DNA of 32,039 bases from Acidobacteriota bacterium. Its GTDB lineage: Bacteria > Acidobacteriota > JAAYUB01. Below the pieces are notes generated by a model that made no database searches, was not told the DNA's origin, and saw only the letters and a list, made by a program, of their open reading frames with translations. Position 1 is the first letter of the stretch, and each line of letters starts with the position of its first letter. Below are positions 8,096-16,454 of this stretch, piece by piece. The translations under genes were made by a program, and so were the position numbers. Location of the stretch: assembly GCA_017996395.1 (NCBI GenBank), contig JAGOHA010000031.1, positions 1-32,039 on the forward strand. The letters are read 5' to 3'.

Positions 8096-10495
8096 ATGAG
8101 ACGGATTCGCAAGAAAGTCTCGAAAACGGCGAGGCGCACCCCGAAGCGGGCGGGTTCTGCCTCGACGTCGGCCGATCTCACCCCGCCGGAGGCAATCCGC
8201 GCCCCGAAGGCGGAAGGACGCACGATCAAAACGAAGGATCGTGCAGCCGCGACTGACCGAACCTCTGCGGGTGCGGGCCGGAGGACCCAGACAGCCGAGC
8301 GCATCGAGAAAGCGGCCGCAAAGCCCAAGGCGCCCTTGAAGACAACCGCGGCCCGGCGGCCCGCGAAGGCCGTCCCGAAAAAACGGAAGGCCGCCCAACG
8401 GTTCCAGACGGAACCCAAGGCCGCTCCGATTGAACAACCCGGGCCGGCGGAGCGGCCCGGGGCGAGACCGAAAGCCGGTCGGCATCCGGCGCCTCCAAAG
8501 GTCACACCGCCGGCGACGTCACCGGAAGCGGCGCCGCTCGAGGCGAACGCGATTCCCGTCCCGCCCCGGGCGTCTCCGGCGGCTCCACCGCCCAAAGCCT
8601 TCGCGAAGACGGCTCCGCCTGAAGCCGTCCCGCCGGATGCCCCGACCGCGGCGGCGCCGGCGGCGGAACCAGTCGTGACGCCGACCGCCGTGCCCCCGGT
8701 GGAACAGCCGAAGGCCGCGCCGGTGAGGACACGCCGACGGGCCGCCGCCGTCGATGAGGCCCGGGAAGCGGAGGCCCTGCGCCGCCCGGTGCGCCGGCGG
8801 ACACGGCGCAGCGACCACCCCGGCGACTTCGATTTTGTCCGTCTCAATGTGCCGTGCCAGTGGGCCTGCCCGGTGCTCACCGACGTGCCCGACTACATCT
8901 TCGCCATCGCCGGCGGCGACCGCGACAAGTCATACCTCATCAATCGGGCCACCAACCTGATTCCCGGCGTGCTGGGCCACGTCTGCTCCCGGCCCTGCGA
9001 GGCAGCCTGCCGTCACGGCGAGCCCGACCTGGGCGAGCCGGTGGCCATCTGCCATCTCAAGCGCGTGGCAGCCGACTTCCGCAACCAGGACCACCCGTGG
9101 CCGGACCGTCTGTTCCCCGATTCGGGCTGCACCGTGGGGGTGGTGGGCGGCGGGCCGGCCGGCCTGGCCGCCGCCCAGCTGCTGGCCGCGCTGGGCCACG
9201 GTGTCACAGTCTACGAGGCCATGCCCAGGTTGGGGGGCATGCTGATGTATGGCATCCCTGTGTTCCGCCTGCCGCGGGAGTTGGTGGAAGCCGAGATCGG
9301 GCGCCTCCTGGACTCGGGCATCGCCGTGAAAACCGGCGTCCGCGTCGGGCACGACATCACCGTGCCGGAGTTGCTGGCGCGTCACCGGGCGGTGGTGCTG
9401 GCCACGGGCACGTGCCTGGCGCGGGGCCTGGCCATCCCCGGCGGCGATCTCCCCGGGGTTTACAGCGGCCTGGATTTCATGATGGACGTCAACGACGGCC
9501 GGCCGCCCGTCGTGGGACGGCGCGTCGTGACCATCGGCGGCGGGTTCACCGCCCACGACTGTGCCCGCTCGGTGCTGCGCCTGGGTGCCGCGGAGTCGTA
9601 CCTCTGCGTCCGGACCACCGAGGAGGACCTCTGGGTCACCCGGGAGGAGGTCCTCGAGACCAAGCGCGAAGGCGTCCGCTACCTGAACCTGGTGTCCTCG
9701 ATGCGAGTCGCGGGCGCCGACCGGGTGGAGGGGGTGGTGTTCGCCCGCAATCGCCTGGGGCCCGTGGGCAAGTTCGGCCAGCGGACGCCGGTGGCCATCG
9801 AGGATTCCGAGTTCGTTTTCGCCGCCGACACGGTCATCGCCGCGACCGGCCAGTACGCCGACACGGCCGTGGCGGCCGGCGCGGCCGGCGCCGCGCCCCG
9901 CTTCGATCCGCGCAGCGGCGCCTGCGCGGTGCCGGGGCTCTTCGCCGCGGGCGACTTCTGCACCGGCGCGGCCACGGTGATTGAGGCCATGGGCCACGCC
10001 CGCCGCGTCGCCCAGGCGGTGGACGAGTACCTGACAGGCGCGCGGCGCCTGCGCCGGGTGGTTCGGGTGCGACCGGCCGCCGACACCCCCCGGCCGCGGG
10101 CCTGGGACTTCATCCCCCGCGCCGACATGCCCATGCTCGCCGTGCCCCAGCGCCTGGCCGCGTTCGGCGCCGTGGTGAAGACCGGATTCCCGGCCCCGGT
10201 GGGGGAGCGGGAGTCCCACCGCTGCTACCTGTGCCACATGAAATACGAGATCCGGCCGGCGGATTGCATCGCCTGCGGCTTGTGTGCCGCCGTCTGTCCC
10301 CGCGACTGCATCGGCCCGGCCGCGGCGGCGGGACCCGGCATGCCGCCCGTCTGGGCCGATCGCTGGGACGAGGCGGCGGCGGTGGTGATCGACAGCGCCC
10401 GGTGCATCCGGTGCGGCCTTTGCCTCCGGGTGTGTCCCACCCGCTGCATCGAGGTGGAGCGCGTGGAGATTGCCGACGTCACGGCGGGCGAGTGA
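8096..10495 (+). CDS. GltD-like FAD/NAD(P) oxidoreductase with H1-like N-terminus and 2[4Fe-4S] ferredoxin tail
   Basis: A 799-residue fusion. Residues 1-240 are a Lys/Arg/Pro/Ala-rich, low-complexity extension resembling histone H1/AlgP-type tails (many AAKPK, PKKRK-like stretches). Residues 250-330 carry the Cys motifs of the GltD N-terminal Fe-S domain ('CQWACP', 'VCSRPCEAAC'). Residues 345-670 form two Rossmann domains: FAD-binding GGGPAG (351-356) and NAD(P)-binding GGGFTA (481-486). The C-terminus (about 709-785) has a CYLC pair plus two CxxCxxCxxxCP ferredoxin motifs. The family moves electrons between NAD(P)H, FAD and Fe-S clusters. Next to 2-oxoacid oxidoreductase genes it probably supplies their delta (ferredoxin) function. 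The extension uses more AAG/AAA/GAA codons than the rest, but the frame is open. The start is ATG 8096 with AGGAG 10 nt upstream. An internal start near residue 243 is possible but has no obvious Shine-Dalgarno. Confidence 0.85.
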   Translation: MRRIRKKVSKTARRTPKRAGSASTSADLTPPEAIRAPKAEGRTIKTKDRAAATDRTSAGAGRRTQTAERIEKAAAKPKAPLKTTAARRPAKAVPKKRKAAQRFQTEPKAAPIEQPGPAERPGARPKAGRHPAPPKVTPPATSPEAAPLEANAIPVPPRASPAAPPPKAFAKTAPPEAVPPDAPTAAAPAAEPVVTPTAVPPVEQPKAAPVRTRRRAAAVDEAREAEALRRPVRRRTRRSDHPGDFDFVRLNVPCQWACPVLTDVPDYIFAIAGGDRDKSYLINRATNLIPGVLGHVCSRPCEAACRHGEPDLGEPVAICHLKRVAADFRNQDHPWPDRLFPDSGCTVGVVGGGPAGLAAAQLLAALGHGVTVYEAMPRLGGMLMYGIPVFRLPRELVEAEIGRLLDSGIAVKTGVRVGHDITVPELLARHRAVVLATGTCLARGLAIPGGDLPGVYSGLDFMMDVNDGRPPVVGRRVVTIGGGFTAHDCARSVLRLGAAESYLCVRTTEEDLWVTREEVLETKREGVRYLNLVSSMRVAGADRVEGVVFARNRLGPVGKFGQRTPVAIEDSEFVFAADTVIAATGQYADTAVAAGAAGAAPRFDPRSGACAVPGLFAAGDFCTGAATVIEAMGHARRVAQAVDEYLTGARRLRRVVRVRPAADTPRPRAWDFIPRADMPMLAVPQRLAAFGAVVKTGFPAPVGERESHRCYLCHMKYEIRPADCIACGLCAAVCPRDCIGPAAAAGPGMPPVWADRWDEAAAVVIDSARCIRCGLCLRVCPTRCIEVERVEIADVTAGE

Positions 10496-10565
10496 GTGCT
10501 ATGGGACTGACGATCACGCGACGAATGGTGGGTCGAATGACCAGCAGGACCAACGGAGCGAAACG

Positions 10566-11585
10566 GTGAGTCCGGAACATTTTGTCATCATCGGCAACGG
10601 CGCGGCGGCCAACCGGGCGGCGGACATGCTGCGCCGGGGCGACAAGGACGCCCGGATCACGCTGATCTCCGACGAGTTTTTCCACTTCTACCACCGCCAC
10701 CGCCTGGCCGACTATCTGGCCGGCACGGCCGGGGAGGACGACCTGCTGGTCCGCGCCCCGCAGCACTACCAGAAGCACCGGATCCGCCTCCGCCTCGGCC
10801 AGCGTGTCACCCGGATCGATCCGAAGGAAAAGGTGCTCTACCTCAAGCACATGGAAATGGTGCGCTACACGCGGCTGCTGCTCTGCACCGGCGGCAAGCC
10901 CCGGCTGCCGGAGATCTATTACGCCTACCGGACGCACTTCACCACCGTCAAGACCCTGGCCGATGCCCGGCAGCTGCGGGAGCGCCTCGACGGCATCCGC
11001 GACGTGGTGGTGGTGGGCGGCGACCTGGTGAGCGTCCGGCTGGCCGCCACCCTGGTCCGCCTGGGCAAGGCGGTCACCTTCCTCGTGGACGCCGACTCGT
11101 TCTGGCCGCTGGAGCTGACCCCCGAGCGGCGCGCCGAGTTCGCCGAGCGGCTCACGCGGACGGGAATCGCCGTGCGGCTGGACGACGCCCTGGCCCAGGT
11201 GGAGCCGCACCCGTCGGGCGGCTATCGCGTGACCACCCGGTCGGGGGAGCGGCTGCAGGCGGACCTGGTGGGCGCGTTCTTCGGGCTGGTGCCCGACGTG
11301 GACTTCCTGTTGGGCACCGGCCTGGATATCGATCGCGGCCTGCTGGTCAACGAGTACCTGCAGACCAACCTGCCGGACATATACGCCGCGGGCGACTGCG
11401 CCCAGGTCTACAACCCGGCGTTGCGGAACTACTGGGTGTCCATCGGCTGGCCCAACGCCGAAAAACTGGGCGAGGTGGCCGCGCGCAACCTGCTGGGGCA
11501 GGTGCAGCCGGCGGGGCAGGCGCCCGCCAGCGCCCTGGAGTTTGAGGGAATCGTGGTCAACACCTGCTGGTGGAGGCGGATGTGA
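10566..11585 (+). CDS. FAD-dependent pyridine nucleotide-disulfide-type oxidoreductase
   Basis: A 339-residue flavoprotein of the rubredoxin reductase/NirB N-terminal type. The FAD motif is 'IIGNGAAANRAA' (8-19), the ATG-type motif 'LLLCTGGKP' and the C-terminal FAD motif 'YAAGDCA' (about 274-280). The central NAD(P) motif is degenerate: GGDLVS (151-156) replaces GGGxxG, so pyridine nucleotide binding may be weak or lost. GTG 10566 is chosen because GGAG lies 7 nt upstream and the FAD strand begins at once. It follows the GltD-like gene by 70 nt and overlaps the next gene by 4 nt. It probably shuttles electrons within the same complex. Substrate unknown. Confidence 0.8.
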   Translation: MSPEHFVIIGNGAAANRAADMLRRGDKDARITLISDEFFHFYHRHRLADYLAGTAGEDDLLVRAPQHYQKHRIRLRLGQRVTRIDPKEKVLYLKHMEMVRYTRLLLCTGGKPRLPEIYYAYRTHFTTVKTLADARQLRERLDGIRDVVVVGGDLVSVRLAATLVRLGKAVTFLVDADSFWPLELTPERRAEFAERLTRTGIAVRLDDALAQVEPHPSGGYRVTTRSGERLQADLVGAFFGLVPDVDFLLGTGLDIDRGLLVNEYLQTNLPDIYAAGDCAQVYNPALRNYWVSIGWPNAEKLGEVAARNLLGQVQPAGQAPASALEFEGIVVNTCWWRRM

Positions 11586-13345
11586 AGGTCCCGCGCCGCC
11601 CCCTGACCGGCGACCTGGTGGTCTGCTTCTGCGGACGGGCCGGTGACGGCGCGCGCGCGGCCGGGCGGGTGCTGGCGCGCGCGGCGGCGGGCCTCGGACT
11701 GCACGCCCGTCACGCGGCGGCTTACCCGGCGGAAATCCGCGGCGCCGGCAAGACCCTGGCCTACACCGCGATCACCCGCGAGCCGCTGCGCGGACCGTGC
11801 GAGCGGGTGGACGTGCTGGTGGCGCTGAGCGACCCGCTGACCATCCCCGAGCTGCCCCGCCTCAACGCGGACGGGCTGGTCCTGTACGAGAACAATCCGC
11901 CTGGCTACGTCGCGGAAGACATGGCCGTCGCCGGCTACATCGCGCCGGGGATGTTCGGTTATGGCGTCCCGTTCCGCGACCTGGCGGCGCAGGCGGAGAG
12001 CTTCGGCCGCGGCCGCAATTTCGTCGCCCTCGGCGCGGTGGCCGCCCTGCTGGATCTGCCGGCCGCCGCGTTCCCGCCGGCCATCGCGGACCATTTCACG
12101 GGACAGGCGGAGACGGTTCGGGACGCCGCCGTCCGCTCGTTCGAGATGGGATTCGAATACGCCAGGACCCGCCTGGTGGCCACCCACCCGTGGCGCGCCC
12201 TGCCGGCGCCCGGTGACAAGCCGGCCGTGACGCTGGTGACCGGAGCCGCGGCCATCGCCGCCGCCTGCGCCGCCGCGGGCGTCCGGCTGGTGGCGTTCTA
12301 TCCCGTGACGCCGGCGGACCGGATCCGCGCGGAGCTGGAGCGGCTGCCGGCGGAGGAACGGCCGGTGCTGGCCCTGGCGGCCGATGCCGCCGCTGCGGCG
12401 GCGCACGCCTACGGCGCCGTCGCCGCCGGCCGGAGCGCCGTGGCGATCACGGTCGGGTCCGGCCTGGCCGCGGCGGGCCCGCTGCTGGACCAGGCGGCCG
12501 CGGCCGGCCTGCCGCTGGTGGCGGTGCACGTTCAGACCGCGGGACCGGCGGCGGCGCTGGGCACCTCGACGGGGCAGGGCGACCTGCTGGCCGCGATCCA
12601 TGGCCTGAGCGACGTGCAGCGGCCGGTGCTGGCGCCGGCAAGCACCGCCGACTGCTTCGATGCCGTCTGCCTGGCGGTGCGGCTGGCCGCGCGCTGGCGG
12701 ACGCCGGCAGTGGTGCTGGCGGATTTCCTTCAGATGGAACGGGGCGAGACCATCGACTGGCCGCGGCCGCTGCCCGCCGCTGCGGCGGCGCTGGCTGCGG
12801 CGACTCCGGCGCCGGACGAAGCCTGGGCGCCTCCCGGCACGCCCGGCGGCGAGCGCCTGGTTTCCGCCGGCGGGCCCGACAAGCGGAGCGGCGCCACCGA
12901 AGCCGTGGCCTCGTGCCCGATCGCCGTGGGGCTGCACCGGGGCCGCCTGAATGCGCTGGCCGCCGGCTGGGCGCCGCCCGAGTCGTTCGGCGGCGACGGT
13001 CCGCTCGACCTGGGACTGATCGCCTGGGGCGCCGCCATCGAGCCGGCGCGGGAGGCGCTCCGCGCCGCCGCCGCCCGCGGCCTGCGTGTCGGCGGCTGTT
13101 TCCCCCGGCTGGTCTGGCCGCTGCAGCGATCGGCGCTGGCGGCGTTTGCGGCGCGCTGCCGGGTGCTGGGCGCGGCGGAACTCAACGCCTCCGGCCAGCT
13201 GGCAGGATTGCTCGAGCACGCCCTGGCCCGTCCGGTGGCGCGCCTGGGACGGGCGGGCGGGGAGCCGCTCACGGAATCGGAACTCCTGGCCGGCATCGAG
13301 GAGGCGCTGCCGCCCGCCGACGCAAAGGGGAAACGCCATGAGTGA
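11582..13345 (+). CDS. 2-oxoacid:ferredoxin oxidoreductase, fused gamma-alpha subunit (divergent)
   Basis: A 587-residue fusion of the gamma domain (about 8-180, beginning 'GDLVVCFCGRAGDG') and the alpha pyrimidine-binding domain (about 205-587) of the PFOR/KOR superfamily, which oxidatively decarboxylates 2-oxoacids with CoA and ferredoxin. Family marks: YPVTPAD (240-246, Thr as in YPITP), 'ITVGSGLAAAGPLLDQ' and 'GTSTGQGDLL', which correspond to TSGPG and PTKTEQSDL. The catalytic-loop Glu of the usual SEAGA/EDE motif appears as Asp268 within an alanine-rich stretch, so activity or substrate range may differ. GTG 11582 is chosen: GGAGG at 11572 lies 5 nt before it and it overlaps the upstream stop (GTGA). 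GTG 11570 is an alternative. Its last 8 nt overlap the beta gene. Composition is extremely alanine-rich. Confidence 0.8.
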   Translation: MKVPRRPLTGDLVVCFCGRAGDGARAAGRVLARAAAGLGLHARHAAAYPAEIRGAGKTLAYTAITREPLRGPCERVDVLVALSDPLTIPELPRLNADGLVLYENNPPGYVAEDMAVAGYIAPGMFGYGVPFRDLAAQAESFGRGRNFVALGAVAALLDLPAAAFPPAIADHFTGQAETVRDAAVRSFEMGFEYARTRLVATHPWRALPAPGDKPAVTLVTGAAAIAAACAAAGVRLVAFYPVTPADRIRAELERLPAEERPVLALAADAAAAAAHAYGAVAAGRSAVAITVGSGLAAAGPLLDQAAAAGLPLVAVHVQTAGPAAALGTSTGQGDLLAAIHGLSDVQRPVLAPASTADCFDAVCLAVRLAARWRTPAVVLADFLQMERGETIDWPRPLPAAAAALAAATPAPDEAWAPPGTPGGERLVSAGGPDKRSGATEAVASCPIAVGLHRGRLNALAAGWAPPESFGGDGPLDLGLIAWGAAIEPAREALRAAAARGLRVGGCFPRLVWPLQRSALAAFAARCRVLGAAELNASGQLAGLLEHALARPVARLGRAGGEPLTESELLAGIEEALPPADAKGKRHE

Positions 13346-14129
13346 TCATGAGCGCGTCACACCCATCATGGGGACAGAGCTGGCCCGGCAGATGGAACGG
13401 GTCCGGCGCAGCGGCGAGCTGGGCTATCGCTCGGCCCAGCCGGCCACCTGGTGTCCCGGCTGCGGCTACCACGGCGTGGCCCTGGCCCTGACCCGCGGCG
13501 CGGCGGCGGCGCAGGTGCCGCCCCACCAGTTGGTGCTTGTCGCCGGGGCGGGGTGCGCCGCGTGGATGCCCCGCAGCCTGCGGGGGTACGGCATCGAGGC
13601 GCTGGCCGGCACCGCGCTGGCCGTGGCTGCCGGCGCCAAGCTGGCCCGACCCGACCTGACAGTGGTGGCCGTGGGGGGCGACGCCGACATCGTGGCCTCC
13701 GGGGCGGGCGGCCTGTCCGCGGCGGCGGCCCGGGACCTGCCGGTCACCGCGCTCATCGTGGACAACGGCCGCTGCGGGCTGATCCACGGCCTACCCTCGC
13801 CCGTCGGCGCGGCGGATCCGCTGACGACGGCGCTGGAGGCGGGCGCGACGCTGGCCGGCCGCGGCTGGGCCGGCAAGCCCGACGCGCTGGGCGACATCAT
13901 CGCCCGGGCGCTGCGCCACCCCGGCTTTGCCGTGGTGGTCGCGGTCAGTCCGTGCATCACCTACGACATGGAGCGGCTCACCTGGGACCGGCTTTTCGAA
14001 GCCTGGCAGCCGGTGCCCGCCGGGCATGATCCGGCCGACCGGGCCGCGGCGCTGGCGCTCGCCCGCCGGGAGCCGTTCATCCAGGGGATTCTTTACGAGA
14101 GACAGTCGGGAGATAGTTTAAAAGTTTGA
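13338..14129 (+). CDS. 2-oxoacid:ferredoxin oxidoreductase, beta subunit
   Basis: A 263-residue thiamine diphosphate-binding subunit. Cys39 and Cys42 (WCPGCG), Cys73 (GAGC) and Cys206 (SPCITYD) match the four-Cys cluster set of KorB/PorB. The Mg-TPP motif GDGD reads GDAD (114-117), followed by an Asn-containing 'LIVDNGRCGLIHG' segment in place of the common NN.YGMTGGQ. With the preceding subunit it would form the alpha-beta-gamma core, while the ferredoxin (delta) role is probably met by the GltD-like fusion. The start ATG overlaps the upstream stop by 8 nt and has an AAGGGG site. It is the last gene of the operon. The substrate (2-oxoglutarate, pyruvate, branched or aryl 2-oxoacid) cannot be read from the sequence. 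Confidence 0.85.
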   Translation: MSDHERVTPIMGTELARQMERVRRSGELGYRSAQPATWCPGCGYHGVALALTRGAAAAQVPPHQLVLVAGAGCAAWMPRSLRGYGIEALAGTALAVAAGAKLARPDLTVVAVGGDADIVASGAGGLSAAAARDLPVTALIVDNGRCGLIHGLPSPVGAADPLTTALEAGATLAGRGWAGKPDALGDIIARALRHPGFAVVVAVSPCITYDMERLTWDRLFEAWQPVPAGHDPADRAAALALARREPFIQGILYERQSGDSLKV

Positions 14130-14139
14130 AGGTTCATAA

Positions 14140-14330
14140 GTCAAAATACCAACGACTTTCAACCTTCCAACCTTCCAACCCCCGATCCATTGCACGCACG
14201 TTGAGTACGGGAACGAGCCTCGAGTCCCGAGCCTCGATTACGATCACGATTACGATGACGATTACGAATCACGAGCACGAAATCCGAGATCCGATGTTCG
14301 AATTCCGAAGTCCGATATCTCATGACAAAT
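14140..14330. repeat. Degenerate repeat mosaic, locus 2
   Basis: An AACCTTCC tract (8-bp period, about 14158-14178), then GGGAACGAG, a CGAGYCT tract, a 6-bp GATTAC/GATGAC tract (14236-14275), and a clear 7-bp tract of ATCCGAG/ATTCCGA units (14281-14320). It fills the gap between the beta subunit gene and the MITE-like element. No gene is seen. Confidence 0.75.
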
Positions 14331-14344
14331 GGGAACGAGCAGGT

Positions 14345-14693
14345 GGCCGGCCCGAGAGGGCCGGGCTGGATTAGCCAGGGGCGCAGCCCCTGGTGGGCGA
14401 CGGGTTGTCGTGTGATCGCCCCAGCGGGGCGACCGATCAATTGCATCGACGGCCAGAAGGCGCACCACTGCCGGGTGACGTTTGAGGCGGAGTTCGTGGA
14501 GCTGCTCCAACTCCACCAGGTGCCGTGCGGCGAACGGACCCACTGGGATTGAACGGATGGTGAGCGGGTGGTTCCGCGGCTCCGATGCCGCCCCGATGGG
14601 GCTCAGGGTGAGGAAAACAGACGTACGCGTACCAGGGGCCTCGCACCAGGGGCTGCGCCCCTGGCTAATGCAGTCCGGCCCTGCGGGCCGGGC
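14345..14693. mobile_element. MITE-like element with ~50-bp inverted repeats
   Basis: The left end (14345-14394) and right end (14645-14693) are near-perfect inverted repeats: the inner 26 bp (ATTAGCCAGGGG.. to ..CCCCTGGT) are identical and the outer part differs by a few bases and one gap. Each end folds on itself into two hairpins (GGCCGGCCC-type and CCAGGGGCGCAGCCCCTGG). Inside are further palindromes (CGCCCCAGCGGGGCG at about 14417; GCCCCGATGGGGC at about 14590). This hairpin architecture resembles REP/BIME elements mobilised by Y1 transposases. No full transposase is present, so it would be non-autonomous. Confidence 0.65.
14448..14552 (+). pseudogene. Possible C-terminal remnant of a REP-associated (Y1) transposase
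   Basis: Inside the inverted-repeat element, a 34-codon stretch ending at TGA 14550 encodes 'VTFEAEFVELLQLHQVPCGERTHWD'-like sequence in pieces. It resembles the typical RAYT ending (F..EF...L..H...YDERY.W-D). The catalytic HUH domain is absent. Recognition is from memory of the family ending only. Confidence 0.35.
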
Positions 14694-14734
14694 GCGTGCC
14701 GCAATGGCTGATCGGTCCAATCCCCTGATAGCCG

Positions 14735-14890
14735 ATTACGATCACGATGTAGATTACGAATTACGAGCACGAAATCCGAAGTCCGATTCATTCACCACGA
14801 AGGCACGAAGGACACAAAGAGTGTTGAGGGTTATGGGTTGAGGGTTGAGAGTTGGAAACGAGCCCCGAACCCCGAGCCTCGAACCTCGCT
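14735..14890. repeat. Degenerate repeat mosaic, locus 3
   Basis: A GATTACGA hexamer-type tract, ATCCGAAGTCCGAT heptamers (14771-14785), a CACGAAGGCACGAAGGACAC segment (14796-14815), GGTTGAG heptamers (14828-14850), and CGAGCCC/CGAACCT units to 14890. It separates the MITE-like element from the trkH stop. No gene is seen. Confidence 0.65.
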
Positions 14891-14907
14891 GACGCCTATC
14901 GCTAAAT

Positions 14908-16266
14908 TCACCCGATCATAACGCGCTCTTCGGGGTAGCGGAACTTCCCCTGTCCGTACCGGCGGCCCACGGCGTGGGCGATGGTCAGCGGGCCGATGCG
15001 TCCGATGAACATCACCACGCAGAGCATCAGTTTGCCGAAGACGGACAGCGACGCCGTGATGCCCGTGGAGAGACCCACGGTGCCGAAAGCGGAAGTGATT
15101 TCAAACAGATACTCCAGCACGCGATGCTCGTGATGGCCGAATGGCCGGGGTCCGATTTCCACCCACAGGAAAGCCACCAGGAACATGACGATGATGAAGC
15201 CGGCCAGGATAGTCACGGACAAGGTGCGCGCCACGGCCCGGCTGGAAACAGTCGCCCGGAAGATGTCCACATCCTCGCGGCCCTTGAGCTTGCTCTTGGC
15301 CAGGGCGATCATGACGCCGAGCGAGGTGGTCTTGACGCCGCCGCCGGTGGAGCCCGGCGAGGCGCCCACGAACATGAGCAGGATCGTGAACAGCAGGGTG
15401 GCCCCGGTGGCCTTTCCGAAATCCACGGTGTTGAATCCGGCCGTGCGTGGCGTGACCGACTGGAAGAAGGCGGCCAGCAGCTGCTCGCCCAGAGGCAGAC
15501 CGTCGAGCAGGTTCTGATGTTCGAACAGAAAAAAAACCACGGTTCCCAACAGTAGCAGACCGGCGGTCACCGCCAGCACCAACTTGGAGTGCAAGGAGAG
15601 CTTGTGCCGCTTGCGGCTGCCCGTGTGGTGCAGCACCTCGAAGATCACGAAGAAACCCAGACCGCCCAGGATGATCAGTGAGGTGATGGTCAGATTGACG
15701 CCCAGATGGCCGCGGAACCGGGTGAGACTGTCGGCGTACAGGCAGAACCCGGCGTTGCAGAAGGCCGAGATGGAGTGGAACACGGCGGCAAATACGCCGC
15801 CGCCGGGATGGAACAGGTAGAGCAGGACGGCGCCCACCCCCTCGATGAGGAGGGTCGACAACACGATGATCCGGGTGAGGCCGTAGATGACCGCCTGGGG
15901 CTGCGGCATGAAGGACTGCTCCATGATGGTCCGGCCCGACAGCGAGATTTTGCGCCCCGACACCGTGGCCAGGATGACGGCGTAGGTCATGATGCCCAAT
16001 CCGCCCGCCTGGATCAGGCCGAGGATGACCGCCTGGCCGAAGGGTGAAAACTGCGTGCCGGTGTCCACGGTGATCAGGCCGGTGACGCAGACGGCGCTCG
16101 TGGCGGTGAAGAAGGCGTCCACCCAGCCCACCGGCCCCTTGCCCGCCGCCGCGGGGGTGATCAGCAGCAGCGAGCCCAGCAGCGCCGTGAGTATGAAACT
16201 GGCGGCGATGACCTCCGCCGGGTGGCGGTTGACCAGGTTCAGGAATTTGTTGCGGGTGGGGGACAT
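14908..16266 (-). CDS. trkH: TrkH/KtrB-type potassium uptake channel subunit
   Basis: A 452-residue membrane protein of the superfamily of K+ transporters, with four pore repeats. The filter regions are visible in order: 'TSAVCVTGL', 'SISAFCNAGF', 'QSVTPRTAGFNT' and 'ITSAFGTVGLSTG', each with the single essential glycine, plus 'GGLGIMTYAV' and 'GGLGFFVIFE'. Length and the C-terminal '(P)EERVMIG' ending favour the KtrB-like branch. These channels normally need a cytoplasmic TrkA/KtrA gating ring, and none is encoded in this window. The ATG lies 8 nt from the -10 box, implying a leaderless message. Transcribed divergently from pepF. Confidence 0.93.
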   Translation of the reverse strand: MSPTRNKFLNLVNRHPAEVIAASFILTALLGSLLLITPAAAGKGPVGWVDAFFTATSAVCVTGLITVDTGTQFSPFGQAVILGLIQAGGLGIMTYAVILATVSGRKISLSGRTIMEQSFMPQPQAVIYGLTRIIVLSTLLIEGVGAVLLYLFHPGGGVFAAVFHSISAFCNAGFCLYADSLTRFRGHLGVNLTITSLIILGGLGFFVIFEVLHHTGSRKRHKLSLHSKLVLAVTAGLLLLGTVVFFLFEHQNLLDGLPLGEQLLAAFFQSVTPRTAGFNTVDFGKATGATLLFTILLMFVGASPGSTGGGVKTTSLGVMIALAKSKLKGREDVDIFRATVSSRAVARTLSVTILAGFIIVMFLVAFLWVEIGPRPFGHHEHRVLEYLFEITSAFGTVGLSTGITASLSVFGKLMLCVVMFIGRIGPLTIAHAVGRRYGQGKFRYPEERVMIG

Positions 16267-16274
16267 CGGCGGAA

Positions 16275-16303
16275 ATAGTAGTCCACATCGGGCTGGTGGT
16301 CAA
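16275..16303 (-). promoter_or_regulatory. Promoter of trkH, leaderless spacing
   Basis: Minus strand: TTGACC (16303-16298), 17-bp spacer, TACTAT (16280-16275). Only 8 nt separate the -10 box from the ATG at 16266, so the transcript should begin at or within about 2 nt of the start codon. Confidence 0.65.
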
Positions 16304-16374
16304 GCGTCAGTATCCCTGACGCATCGGGAGGCGAAGAGATCGGGCGAGCGGTTGGCGGTCGTTCCACAAAGCCC

Positions 16375-16404
16375 TTGGCCTGCGCAGCCGGGTTCTGGTA
16401 GATT
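16375..16404 (+). promoter_or_regulatory. Putative promoter of pepF
   Basis: TTGGCC (16375-16380), 18-bp spacer, TAGATT (16399-16404). A leader of about 45 nt precedes ATG 16455, which has a GGAG at 16444. Confidence 0.45.
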
Positions 16405-16454
16405 GGCGGGGAGACGGCGGCGAGCCGCCGTCCGACGATCCGCTGGAGTGAGCC

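Noticed and set aside
8047..8256. Upstream 69-codon ORF from TTG 8047
   Set aside because: It overlaps the H1-like frame, which is open into the GltD domain and has the better Shine-Dalgarno. No family resemblance.
11429..13339. 636-codon minus-strand ORF opposite the gamma-alpha subunit
   Set aside because: Arg/Gly/Gln-rich with no domain; the plus strand encodes a recognisable enzyme.
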